Origin: Cryptomeria japonica
Lineage: Eukaryota; Streptophyta; Pinopsida; Cupressales; Cupressaceae
Reading direction: 5' to 3'
DNA: 64,000 nucleotides
Assembly: GCF_030272615.1 (NCBI RefSeq)
Contig: NC_081414.1
Coordinates: 815,090,569-815,154,568 of the forward strand
Below, in pieces: positions 1 through 10,906 of the stretch (position 1 is the stretch's first letter; each line of letters starts with the position of its first letter). The notes under the pieces were generated by a model, which was not told the origin of the DNA, ran no database searches, and saw nothing but the letters and a program-made list of their open reading frames with translations. A program made the translations under genes and the position numbers.

Positions 1-275
1 AATGGCTTCCAATCAGGTTGTAATTCCTCTCAATATTTCCATCATAGCCAGGTATGCATTCCCACGTTCTCCACCATTCTTATTTCCTCCTCACACCATC
101 TTCACGCCAGTCCTCTGCATCTATAGGTTGGATCCACAAGCTGCCACCCCACACCAAAAGTTTTAGGACCACACAATATTTGGAACGAAGTCTTCTTTGA
201 TACCACTTGGTGTAATCACCAGTTAGGAGGGACCTCAAAGAGATCAATCTGGACCGGTCAACAAAAGTAAACACA
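1..275 (-). other. Possible 5' edge of a minus-strand retroelement remnant
   Basis: Read on the minus strand, the stretch near 193-206 contains a TGGTATCAAAG-like word. It resembles the initiator-Met tRNA primer site found cleanly at three other places in this window. The bases before and after it would then be LTR and leader of a fragment running off the left edge. No protein domain is recognisable, so this could also be chance. Confidence 0.2.
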
Positions 276-794
276 ATGAAAACAAAAGGATATGATGGAG
301 GCAGAGCAGAAATAAATAAATTAAATCATGAAAATGAATTACAAGCAATCGATAACATCCAAGATACAAGAATTAGGCTTACTAGCCTGCTACAAACATG
401 CTCAACTACAGAACAGGTCTCAACCGAAACTTCAAAACTTAAGATCTATCTTCTATGTTTTATTTTTCTTCTGATTTACATTCCAATGCTCAATTACAAT
501 TATTTATATGATCCAAGGGGATCTGGTCTGCCCAAAAGGGATCAAATGTTGAAGAACAAGACCAAATGTGTAAAACCAACAAGGTTGGCATCCGCCAAAG
601 AGATTCCTTCGGAAAATCCAAATCATGAAGTGTGGATCAAAGGGAAGGTCGTCCACATGCCAAGGAACATTGGAATAAATGCTCAAGGCTTCGCAAGCTA
701 CAAAAGGGATCTAATAGAATCACTAAAGAAAATAGGTCCAACTGGTTCCAGCATTAGAAAACTATCTCAGAAACCGGAATCAATAACTTGCTGA
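276..794 (+). other. Unassigned 172-codon open frame
   Basis: An ATG-initiated frame of 172 codons with one hydrophobic segment at about residues 55-72 (IYLLCFIFLLIYIPML), followed by a basic, lysine-rich tail. I recognise no domain or family. It lies next to a possible retroelement remnant and the sequence beyond its stop codon shows nothing gene-like. It may be a chance frame, a decayed transposon piece, or one exon of a spliced gene. There is no positive evidence for expression. Confidence 0.15.
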
Positions 795-1196
795 AAATTG
801 ATCCAAATGCTCCATGGTTTAGGAATAAGGAAGATGATCAAGTCCGCCAGCAAAATGTAACTCCTTAAGATCCAGTGAGCCAATGCCAGGAAATACATAA
901 TGAAATGCTGAAACTACAAAACAAAAAGCAAAATAGAAAGGAAATATTTTTGGTCGATGCAAGATTGCCAAGAACTGAGGATGCTCCTGCATCAAAATAA
1001 ATATGTACCTAGAAATATTTGCCTTGCACTATATAATGTGCATAAGCCAACTAATCTTGAATAAGATCTACCAAATAATTTTTTATCATAATGAGAAGAA
1101 TGTGAACAACTTATTATGAGAGCTTTATTATTATTATTATTATTATTGTCTTTCACTATTCTAAAATGTACACCAATAGATTAGGGTTACACTATA

Positions 1197-1235
<39 letters not shown>

Positions 1236-1725
1236 TGAACAACACGAAGGTTGGAATAAGAGGTCAAACTCCTTAGCCAATCAAACTGTCAAGAATTCTT
1301 TTTTTGAATAATTTTAATTAAAGAAATATATTTTAACTTTATAATACATAAATATTTATTTTAGATATAAAAATTTTAGCTTATGATTTGTTGACAAATA
1401 TGATTAATAAAAAACAGTTTAAATATTTCAAATAAAATATTTGTATAAAAATTTCATAAATATGTGAAAATTTGATAAAAGTTTAAAGAAAGGAAAAACC
1501 AAAACTTCAACTAACTTTATTTTGAAATGTTTATCGAACTAAAAATGCATTTTTAAAAAAAAATTTTTGGAACTTATACACTTTAGAAGAGTTTTACTAA
1601 TATAATTTATAATATTTTAAAATATTTGTTAACCTTATTCTATGGTGTACTCCTCTACACTTGAAACCAAGGTACCAGCGTAGTAAGCATTTCTTTTAAA
1701 TATAATTATGCCTATTTAAAGCAAC
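795..1725. repeat. AT-rich gene-free stretch with two microsatellites
   Basis: No gene is visible. A (TTA)n run lies at about 1124-1147 and a (TA)n run at about 1199-1233; the rest is AT-rich with poly-A and poly-T runs. The right end is the 3' flank of the receptor kinase gene, which is read leftward into it. Confidence 0.7.
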
Positions 1726-4134
1726 CTAATTCATTGCCGGTATGGAACCACTTGATGTCCATGGTTGTCGATCAAACGTATGGCTTTCGTAGTCATCCAC
1801 CTGATCTACCAGCACCTGTAGAGACCTCGGAATTTGTGGTGCAGGAGCTTCCATCGTTCCTTCCAATATCTTCACCACTTCACCCATGCTCGGCCTCAGA
1901 TTCTCATCGTCTTGAATGCATAGTCCCCCAACCATGGCGGCTCTTCTCACCTCTTCTATATTAGCCTCACTAGCTATCCTTGCATCCACAACGCCTATTA
2001 TGTTTCCTCTTTGAATTTGACATGAAGCCCAGGTAGGAAAGTACAACCTGCTCTCCTCCACCTTCAGATCCAGATTTCTACGACCAGATATGATTTCCAG
2101 CAACGTCATGCCAAAACTGTATACGTCCACCTTGGGAGTGATAGGAAGGCCAGAGATCCACTCGGGAGCCAAGTACCCACGAGTTCCTCTTGTGGTTGTC
2201 AGTACGCGGCTGAAATCTCTACCTACTAGCTTTGCCAACCCAAAATCAGCTATCTTGGGGTGAAAGTCACCGTCCAGCAGAATGTTTTCAGGCTTAATAT
2301 CGCAATGAATGATGCGATCCCTGCATTCTTCATGGAGATAAACTAATCCTCGCGCAGTGCCCAGTGCGATTTCAAACCGAGTCTTCCAGTCCAACAACTT
2401 CTCTACTTCCCCCTCTTTGTGGAAGAGAAAAGAATTTAGAGAGCCGTTGGGCATGTAAGCATACACCAGTAGCCTTCGAGAACCTCCTACGCAGAATCCC
2501 CAGAGCCTCACCAGATTCACATGCTGTATTTTCCCGATGGTACTTATTTCTGCACGAAATTGCTTTTCTGCTCCGACAGAACCTTCTAGTTTTTTGACCG
2601 CTACAAGCGTGTTGTCTGGCAGAACTCCTGAGAACACAGAGCCGAATGCTCCGCTCCCCAGCTTATGCTTGAAATTCTTGGTTGCAATTCGCAGCTCTTT
2701 GTAAGTGAATGCTTTGAGCGACGTTGGCACGTCCTGTTCAATGCTTTTCTTCCGCGCCCTTCGACGTTTACACAGAATAAAGACGCCCAACAGGAGAGCC
2801 AAAATGACAGAGAACGCGGCTCCAGTAGCAGCAAGTACAACTCTAAGTGCAGGAGGTTTGCTGCTTCGCTTTGACGTCGAATGCGGCAGTTCAGAAGCGG
2901 CCAGTCTAATAAAGACGGATTGACCGTCTGATGAAGCGCGCATTTTGAATAAATCCCCAAACCACAGTCTACACATGAAAGGATGAGAAGTAGCGAAAGA
3001 AAAGGCTGTGCAGGAGCAATTGTTGAGACAAGCAGTCCGGCAACTCTTCTGTGTTGGCTCATTGTATATGACTGCTTCTTTTTCGGGCAAGAATCGGTTC
3101 TTGGCTTCCCGGAAGCCGTCGGTAGTTCCCTTTGCGATAGAGCATTGCAGGGGTCTTCGCCGAGCACACCCGTTTGACCACCAGCTTTGAGATGGTTCCT
3201 TGGGCGTGAAACCCTCAACACAACTACACACATCATTCGCATTGCACACTCCATAAGCTCCACAGATATCATACTCGCTGCATTGACCCCGGTGTGTCGA
3301 CCAAACCAGAGTCCATTTACCGTCACCCATCCAGAAATAAGTTCCATATTCTCCATTCGTCTGCAACACTAGCCGCGCCGTGAGAGGTTTCCAAGTCGGG
3401 TTTATGAAATAATCATAGTACATTCTTGAAAGAGAAACCCTCACACAGGACATTTCGACTATGTTCTGACCTTTCATCTCGGGAATCTTGGTAGCAGTAT
3501 TACCAGTCCACTCTCCACTGGACCAATATGTAACACTGTTGTTATGGATCATCACCATCTGTGACTTTCCTGGGGACATGTCCATTCCATAAGAGAATAG
3601 CCCAATTGCAGGATCCACAGAGCTCTTCCACGAAGTTAACTTCATGCCTTTCCACATTTTCATGCCCGCCAACCATGTATCTCCTGGATGCGCAAAACTC
3701 TCCCATACAATCTCAGACTTTTCGTGGGCATCCAGCAAAACTAGATTACCGGAGTCCATTAATATTGCGCCTGAGGCTTTTCGGCCATTATCAGTTGACC
3801 AAACAAACTGATCGTCTCTGTTAAACAATCTGAGACGACCGTCGCTTGAAAAGTTGAGAACCCCGGGCATGCTTCTGACAGGATTCTCTCTGTTAGCCAC
3901 CCAAACAATGGCCTTCTGAGAGACTTGCGCATACCAGATGCCAATGTACCAATTATTCGTTCCTTTGGGATTGAAAAATCCCAATGCGAACGTGCCATTC
4001 TTTGATATAATGGTCTGATTTCCTGAGAGGGAAGAACCCATTAAAAGGGTATCTCCACCATCCACTGCTAATAAACTGCAATTATGTATCGCAATAATAA
4101 TAGTAATGACTATGGCCAAATTCTTCATCTCCAT
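1726..4134 (-). CDS. G-type lectin S-receptor-like serine/threonine kinase
   Basis: An intronless gene for an 802-residue plasma-membrane receptor kinase, similar in layout to Arabidopsis At2g19130-type proteins. A signal peptide (about 1-23) precedes a bulb-type lectin domain (about 25-145, WVANRENPV at 78-86). Next come an S-locus glycoprotein domain (SGEWTGN near 206-212), a Cys-rich EGF-like segment (285-331) and a PAN/apple domain with SCRTACLNNCSC near 364-375. A transmembrane helix (about 430-455) ends in a basic stop-transfer run. The kinase domain has GSGAFGSV (493-500), VAVKK with Lys514, HCDIKPEN with catalytic Asp612, DFG (630-632) and APEW (656-659). Cys precedes the catalytic Asp, so it is a non-RD kinase, a class often tied to immune signalling. 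The start is the first ATG of the frame; upstream in-frame codons begin with GTG, and the signal peptide follows this Met directly. Ligand and role are unknown. Confidence 0.93.
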   Translation of the reverse strand: MEMKNLAIVITIIIAIHNCSLLAVDGGDTLLMGSSLSGNQTIISKNGTFALGFFNPKGTNNWYIGIWYAQVSQKAIVWVANRENPVRSMPGVLNFSSDGRLRLFNRDDQFVWSTDNGRKASGAILMDSGNLVLLDAHEKSEIVWESFAHPGDTWLAGMKMWKGMKLTSWKSSVDPAIGLFSYGMDMSPGKSQMVMIHNNSVTYWSSGEWTGNTATKIPEMKGQNIVEMSCVRVSLSRMYYDYFINPTWKPLTARLVLQTNGEYGTYFWMGDGKWTLVWSTHRGQCSEYDICGAYGVCNANDVCSCVEGFTPKEPSQSWWSNGCARRRPLQCSIAKGTTDGFREAKNRFLPEKEAVIYNEPTQKSCRTACLNNCSCTAFSFATSHPFMCRLWFGDLFKMRASSDGQSVFIRLAASELPHSTSKRSSKPPALRVVLAATGAAFSVILALLLGVFILCKRRRARKKSIEQDVPTSLKAFTYKELRIATKNFKHKLGSGAFGSVFSGVLPDNTLVAVKKLEGSVGAEKQFRAEISTIGKIQHVNLVRLWGFCVGGSRRLLVYAYMPNGSLNSFLFHKEGEVEKLLDWKTRFEIALGTARGLVYLHEECRDRIIHCDIKPENILLDGDFHPKIADFGLAKLVGRDFSRVLTTTRGTRGYLAPEWISGLPITPKVDVYSFGMTLLEIISGRRNLDLKVEESRLYFPTWASCQIQRGNIIGVVDARIASEANIEEVRRAAMVGGLCIQDDENLRPSMGEVVKILEGTMEAPAPQIPRSLQVLVDQVDDYESHTFDRQPWTSSGSIPAMN

Positions 4135-4227
4135 TTCTATAACCAGAGCATTTGTATTTTTCTTAAATATCACCCAGGGGGAAGATGTTTATGTTGATGG
4201 CCTTATGGTTCAGGTTTATTATCAAAC

Positions 4228-4349
4228 TTAAATAGAAAAGCCCACTGGTCAAGTCGTGCCGTTTGTCCCACGTAAACGAATAGACTTTTGGGCGCTACTA
4301 ATTCCAAAGTCGAAGTCTCGACAGAAAATGGAAATAGTACAATGGTCAA
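4228..4349 (-). promoter_or_regulatory. Candidate promoter elements of the receptor kinase gene
   Basis: On the minus strand, about 95 bp upstream of the ATG, lies a TATA-like CTATTTAAG (4228-4236). Further upstream are two W-box cores TTGACC (4247-4252 and 4344-4349), which WRKY factors bind in defence genes, and one ACGTGG core (4268-4273), an ABRE/G-box-like site. Such short words occur by chance, but two W-boxes within 100 bp suit a defence-type receptor kinase. Confidence 0.35.
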
Positions 4350-5668
4350 GTCCTTAATATCGGCTGAGATAAGTCTTCTGCAGTGGGAATGGCCGGACAA
4401 AAGTCTTTCCAAGTGGAAAGTGAACGGTAACACAAAAATCTTCAGGATGCTTCGAAACGGCACGATTAGATTAAGATTGTCGCGCTGAACTATAATATGT
4501 ATTATGTTTTCTATTTAGTTTAATAACAAAATTATACCCTAACTAATTAAAAAATGTGAAAATAAATCATATCCACTGAAACGAGTGATACAGAAATAAG
4601 AAAATCGATTGTCAACTCTTTTTAAAAATACATGAAATTAAGAACCTATAATCTATCAAAGTCGGAAAACGAGTGATGCGAAGGAATATAGATTAAGGTT
4701 TTAAAAACTAAATTATACCTTCAAATATTTTAGTGTAGGAATAATTATTATTTTATTTTATCTTGGACTTCTTAGTGTAATAGGAATATGAGTTAATTTA
4801 AATTTGATAGAGATGTTTTTTATATTTAATGTTTAAAAGAATGTTTAGATTTCTGGTTCATTTATTTTATTATAAAGAAGAAAAATCTATGTTTTGTATT
4901 TTTTTATTTTAGTGATTTTGATAAATATTTTACTTTAGTATATATTTTTCATTCATATAAATTAGTACTTGCAAGAGTTGTGTTAATAGAAAATTATATA
5001 TGCCATCATGTTAGAGAGTACAATTTGATATATGCATAGAAGATACATTAATTTAATTTTGATGTATAGAATAGTATTTTTGGTGTATACAATTTTTAAA
5101 TACAATCTTGAACTTAGGTTGATTATTTGTCTTGAAGATCCCATTTTTCTATGTGAATTTTGTGCATGCTTTTGTGGTTTTTTTTGTTCTAGTTAACATC
5201 TTGGCAATTTTACACCAAAGTTGTAATGGACGTGTAATGGTTATGCCAATTGTAATTGATATGGAATGTCCTATAAATTTGAAAGTGGCATTGGGTAAAT
5301 GGAGAGCCGAATTTTTCTATAAAAGGATATTGAAAAAATATTTATTGGCATGCTAATTTAGGATTGTCTCAATAATAAAGAACTATATTTGAATAACTAT
5401 TGGACAAGTGTGCTCAATTGAGCATAACTGCCATATATCATTCAAAATTAAATGATAAATAAGTAATTGCTATTTTTATTAGAGAATTGGGTTTTCTTTG
5501 GTTCACTCATACAGCTGGTTGTTTTCCTAATGGAGTGGAAAGTGTTTATCAAGTTCCATGTATGATTTAATTGGATATAAAGACACAATGACTCTTCATC
5601 TTAATTCACATTCCATGATAAGAGACAAGATCTCTATAGTAATATAGATGAATTAGAGAAATAAATTA

Positions 5669-5840
5669 GCAAGGACGATCTTGAACTCTATTCACATGAT
5701 GAAAATGAGTTGCTTGAGGACAATACATTTTGTGACTTCTTTGAGCTATAGTTGTAGTTTCTTTATGGAATTAAAAAATATTATCTTGAGCTCTATTCAC
5801 ATAATGAAAATAGCCCCTTTGAGCATGATACATTCTACAA
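5669..5840 (+). repeat. Two imperfect copies of a coding-like 65-bp unit
   Basis: Two stretches (about 5672-5745 and 5784-5845) are clearly related. In one frame they read ELYSHDENELLEDNTF and ELYSHNENSPFEHDTF. The acidic repeat peptide suggests a worn fragment of some coding sequence, perhaps a transposon, but I cannot name it. Confidence 0.4.
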
Positions 5841-7426
5841 CTCAATTTTATTTAGTTGCATTTAAATTATATAAATAAACCACTTTGGCATTGTGTCCAT
5901 TTTATCATAATAAAATGGTAGAAATTAGATCTTCATAATGATAATATTGTCAAATGTTATGAACATAAAATAAAATAACAAAAAAAATGTAAACAAACTC
6001 CAAGGAGGTTTGCTTATAAAATGAAGTAAACTGAAACGAGGAAATATATGACAACATGAATACAAAATTGGGCAAGAGATGAGGCTGAGTCCACAATGAA
6101 ATTTCTTAGTGAGAAATAGTAGTTGAAAGACCTTGATTGGAATGGAACTTGTAACCCTACCAATGAATGAGAACATTAGAATTGCAAACTCAAAAGGGCA
6201 ATGGTGAAACATAGAAGCACCATTGTTTAACATGCTTGGCATGTCATTCAAGCATGAGTTTGCTACTACCTCTTTACCATGTAAATTGAGAAATTCATGC
6301 CATTATTCAAATTTGTTTGATAATCAATTACAAATGAATGAAAAGATAAACTAGAAAGAATTGTAAAGCATACATGTGGTTGAAGAGTGTCAAAGAACCA
6401 AATATGGACAATATATACATAGTAGCATTTATTTCATGATAAAAGGAATCTTGGAGATCTATTAGAATTGGAAGTAGCTACGGTGAATTTAGGCTTAAAT
6501 ATATTTCATTTCAAGGAAGGGATTTAATGTCACTATTTTACATACTAAATATTATTTATTAATATAAATATACTAATAAGAATTCGTATTTTATACACTA
6601 ATCGGATCACTTTCTATATTAAAGGATAAAAGAATAATCCTTTCATTAGATAACAAAATAGAGGCATTTAAGAAGAATTATCAGATAATTTTTATTGAAA
6701 AATGAAGAGAATACATTTAAAAAAGAATAAATGTATTGTATATTGTATTAAAGTGAGTAAGAGATTAAAGATTCACTACAAAATGACTACATCTTTATAT
6801 CTCATTATGCTTATGCTCCACCTTCAACACTTTTTCAAACTTACTTCCTCATTAAACTATTCAATTTAGAATAATAGTAGATTATACGAAATTAAACTTT
6901 GAGTTGTCATCAATGCACTTTTTTGTTGACTGTGCATTTGGAAGGTTATAGAAGATATGGTGAATTATGAAATAGAGAATGTGGCATCCAAATTTGGAAA
7001 TGCTCCCCAAAACCATTATTTTTGGTTGCATATTACATAATCTAATGTTAAGCTTTCTCAAAGATGATATTAATATAAGGGATGATTTTAGTGAAAATGA
7101 AAATACCATGTAAAACATGAGTTGGTTGATCCAACAAAGACATTTGCAAGATTAGCATATCTCAATAATGTGTTCATTGTACTCCATTATGCAATTCTTT
7201 GAAGGCAAACATTTTTTCAAAATTCATCAGGTTTGAATGTATTGACATAGCATATCTCTAATGTTGATGTTCTAGTTACATAGTTGATACAACACAAGAT
7301 CATTATCAATGACTTTAATCTATTTGATATAACGTTTTTTCGTTTGAATGTTTATCCTTTTGATTTGCTTATTTTTTGGGGCCCACTTTAATAATAAGGG
7401 ATGATGTATTGGAATAACTAGAACTG

Positions 7427-7450
7427 TATTTGGAAATACATTTCCAAATA
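7427..7450. repeat. Perfect 10-bp inverted repeat
   Basis: TATTTGGAAA (7427-7436) and TTTCCAAATA (7441-7450) flank the four bases TACA. The arms match perfectly. It could be a protein-binding dyad or a small transposon remnant; nothing nearby decides. Confidence 0.5.
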
Positions 7451-8160
7451 GCATTCTAAAGTATCTATTAAATCTTATTATGACATATGTTAGTGATTCG
7501 ATTAGTGGACTCTGAAATTTCTATATTATATATCAAATATATTGTAGAACTCCATTTACCTGTCTAGTTTATATCTATTGATTAGAAGCAAGCGTGACCC
7601 TTGCATCATTAGTGATTAATAATTCTATATCAAATTCAGCATTTTGATATCTTAAATGATAAGAAAAAATTATTTTGCTTACAACTAAACAATCATAGAG
7701 AAAAATGACTTAATACTTGTTGAGATAGTAAAATATCATCTATAATATCTACTATATTTAATTAAATAGTGAATTAGTTAAAATCATTAAACAAAAGATA
7801 AACAAATAATATTTAAGATAGAAATATATAAATGGTAAATGTTAATGAGAAATACATAAGATAATAGATTTAGAATTGTTATTCAAATTAATTATTGGAG
7901 ATGTAACAAAACTCATACTCGAAATTGAATTCTGGTTCTAACTATATAAAGTTGAATTTTTTGAGTCTTTAATATAAAAAATGAAACTGAATATAAATAA
8001 TTTCAGTGTTCCCCTTAATCTCCTCTTTATATTTGTTGGATTTCAAAATTTAATTAATCCAAACGCATCGTGTCCTAGTGGAACAATGAATGTGCTTAGG
8101 CCAATCCAGAACATTATAGTAAGCACTCTCACTTTAGGATTCAAAGAAGTAGAATTTCTG

Positions 8161-8415
8161 AATTCATTTCCGTGGGATCGACGACACTTCTTTGGTCTCC
8201 TCCTGATTTGGCCTTCACGTTTGTAGCAACATGTCCGTTTTTCGTTAGGCACAAAAGACTTGACTGGCAATATCTTTAACACTGTTTGAGTAGCGAGGAA
8301 ACATAGATATTAATCCAGAAGGTCAAATTGCGCATTTGACGGAGTAGGGTCTGCGCTCTGCCAAACCTTTTTGATGTCAAAGTTTTGAATTCATTTACGC
8401 GAGATCGACGTCACT
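8161..8415 (+). repeat. Duplicated motif upstream of the kinase pseudogene
   Basis: GAATTCATTT followed by a GATCGACG-containing stretch occurs at 8161-8189 and again, with few changes, at 8387-8415. The second copy ends about 65 bp before the pseudogene ATG. This may be a duplicated piece of the old promoter or 5' leader. Confidence 0.4.
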
Positions 8416-8478
8416 GCATCGGTCATCTTCTTTCACTGCGTAGCTACTTCCAAAAGAAACCTGAAATATACAAACGCT

Positions 8479-9128
8479 ATGGATATTGAAGAGGCGATTG
8501 CGCATATGGTCCTAGCAATTAGTATGATTATTGCAGCGCATAATTGCAGCTCATTACCATTGGATGGTGGAGATACGCTTCTATTGGGGGCTTCGCTCAC
8601 TGGAAATCAGACCATGATGTCAAAGAATAGCACGTTTTCACTGGGATTTTTTCAGTCCGAGAGGAACGAATAAATTTGTACATTGACATCTGGTACGTAC
8701 GAAACTCCCAGAAGACCATAGTTTGGGTGGCTAACAAAGAGAATTTAATCAGAATTTTCAAGCGATGGCCATCATAGATTGCTTGATAGAAATGGCCGGT
8801 CAGTTTGGTCGACTGATATTGGTCTGAAAGGATCACGCACAGTGATAAGGGACTCTGGTAATTTCATTATGCTGGGTGATGGCCACCACAAGTCTGAGAT
8901 TGCTTGGGAGAGTTTCGCACATCCGATAGATATACGGTTGCCTGGCATGAAGATATGGAAAGGCATGAAGCTAACTTCCTGGAAGAGTTCTTCGGATCCT
9001 GCAAGTGGGCTCTTCTCTTTCCGAATGGACATGTCTCCAGGAAAGACGCAATGGTATTGGTCGATAACAAGAGTGTCCCATATTCTTAAACTGGAGAGTG
9101 GACTGGGAATTATTTTACCAAGATTCTA
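8479..9128 (+). pseudogene. Truncated S-receptor-like kinase gene fragment
   Basis: This is a decayed relative of the intact receptor kinase at 1726-4134. It begins with its own ATG and a signal peptide (MDIEEAIAHMVLAISMIIA), then DGGDTLLLGASLTGNQ, which matches the lectin domain of the intact protein. The frame shifts near 8665-8675, and about ten codons after the WVAN motif are lost near 8740-8760. The lectin domain then resumes (DSGNFIMLGDG, WESFAHPIDIRLPGMK, SWKSSSDPASGLFSF). Homology runs to the S-locus segment (GEWTGNT...KIPEM in the intact gene) and stops where LTR element A begins. Only about the first 215 of 802 residues remain; I found no PAN or kinase part on the far side of A. It cannot make a working receptor. 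Confidence 0.88.
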
Positions 9129-10825
9129 TTCACCCTTACTCACCCCAACTACTCTACTCACCCTTACTCCAATTCTATTCTACCAAGATTCTATTTTACC
9201 AAGATTCTATTCTCCAATTCACCCTTACTCACCCCAACTACTCTACTCGCCCTTCTACTCAAGTTACTCAAAGGTAACTTGTTAGGGTACACTCCTTAGA
9301 CCTCCAAGGCCTAAAATCTACTAGCTTACCTCCTAGGTATATACTATTGTGGTTTCTTGTTGGTTTTGACCCAAATCTCTGATTTTGCGATGGTTTGCTA
9401 CTAGGCTCCCAAAGCTCCAACTAGGCTCCAAAGACCTCCACCAAGGATCTTCACTCTAACAGAATGTTTAAAGGTTGTGGTTATGTTGTGTAGGTATTTT
9501 CAAGGTCATTTTATGCATTGACAAGGTTTGCATCTTCCTCCCAAACCCTAGGCTTTCAACTTGATTCTACCAGCTCCTATTAGGCCTAATTAACTAGCCC
9601 TTCTTGGACTATTTTTGGTCTTTTTCCCCAAAATTTCCTAACAACCCCCAGATATGTTTACATATTCAGATACCCATTTGGAAGTTAAACAATATCACAA
9701 ATTTTCCCATCTAGGTTTGTTGTACAACTAGGGTAACTGAAAAAGAGCTATTTTTAAGGGGTTTAGGGCTTCCAGGCAGTTTTGAAAGATGTGCTCCAAA
9801 CTCATCACCAGTGAAAATCACAAACCAAAAAAATATTGGATTCTTTTATTACACCCATAGACCTTTCTAAAACACTATGGATTGTTGGGGTATCACTTCT
9901 CCATGGCTCTGAAAATGAGCAATCTCTGCTGCCCTCACACACTAGCTACAAGCTTGTGTGTTATTCATCTCACCCATTCTCCTCCTTGTGGCCTGTAAAA
10001 ACACAAAATGCCTACTCTAAAACTATTTAAAGTTCCTAACCAAGCTAGCCAGTGGATTGCAACTTTTTCCATTCATGGATGCTCAGGTAAAATGCATTTC
10101 TACAACCAAAACCCCAAGTTTCAAGGGTTTGTGAGCAACTTTTACAAAAACAGTGATAACTTTTGATCCAAAGCACTTCAGACCTTCATATTATACTTGT
10201 TGAAAAGATAAAAAAATTCCTAACTTTTGCTTCCATTATGAGCACTGTACCAAATCGTACAGGTCATACAAAAGAAGAAATTCAAAGCAAAAACAGTCCA
10301 AACGTGAGGAAAAGCATAGGAAACCATTGGCAAATGAATTGAATACAAACCAAAAGTTGATTAACCTGTTATTGGAGATTCTTAGAAGGTTTTATACAAC
10401 ATTTTAAGTTGGTTCCAACCAACTTCCAATGCCATTTGCTTCATGGACAACTTTTGCCTAAAAATGCAAAAGTTGTCATGACCAATTTCTAGCAACTTTT
10501 ACCTATGAGTGCAAAAACACACTCCAAGGCTCTCAAGCCCTGAAAAATCACTCAAATGGCATCCCAAAATGGATTTAAACCATTTCCAAACATTCTAGCA
10601 AGTTTCCAAGCATCCACCTGGTACAAACCAAAAATTGACATTTTGACAACTTTTCAGGATAATGACAATTTTGGATCCTGAGCACAACAAAAGTGTGGAC
10701 AACCAACCTATGGCTTCAAAAAGCATCATAGGATTTATTCCACCTTATTAAAACATAAAATAACTTGAAATCACACAAGAACTCTAAAATGCAAGAAAAG
10801 ACAACTTTGAGCTAGGTGCTCTGCA
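9128..10825 (-). repeat. Element A, left (3') LTR
   Basis: Matches 15460-17098 over most of its length. The inner end is CTCTGCA at 10825, followed inward by a pyrimidine-rich tract that is the polypurine tract on the element's strand. The outer end is irregular: the first LTR bases are replaced by repeated copies of host-like and LTR-like words (9115-9215). Confidence 0.85.
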
Positions 10826-10906
10826 CCATACTCCCCTAGGGCAAGGAACTCAAGTCCCTTGAGTTATCAGGTCTACTAGTTGCACTCCATGATGAATTAT
10901 GTCAGC

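Larger units (their letters stand above)
4350..8478. other. Gene-free AT-rich spacer between the two receptor-kinase copies
   Basis: No convincing coding frame was found in this 4.1-kb spacer; the open frames present are short and unlike known proteins. It holds three small items listed separately: a degenerate coding-like repeat, a 24-bp palindrome, and a duplicated motif just upstream of the pseudogene. It would contain the upstream regions of both divergently oriented kinase copies. Confidence 0.6.

Noticed and set aside
2601-3356. 251-codon frame on the minus strand inside the kinase gene
   Set aside because: It overlaps the intact receptor kinase in another frame and shows no domain; the kinase frame explains the sequence.
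1726-4173. Longer start for the receptor kinase at 4173
   Set aside because: The codon there is GTG; the first ATG of the frame is at 4134 and directly precedes a good signal peptide.
7981-8226. 81-codon frame upstream of the pseudogene
   Set aside because: No domain; it runs through the duplicated upstream motif, and nothing similar is seen at the intact copy.
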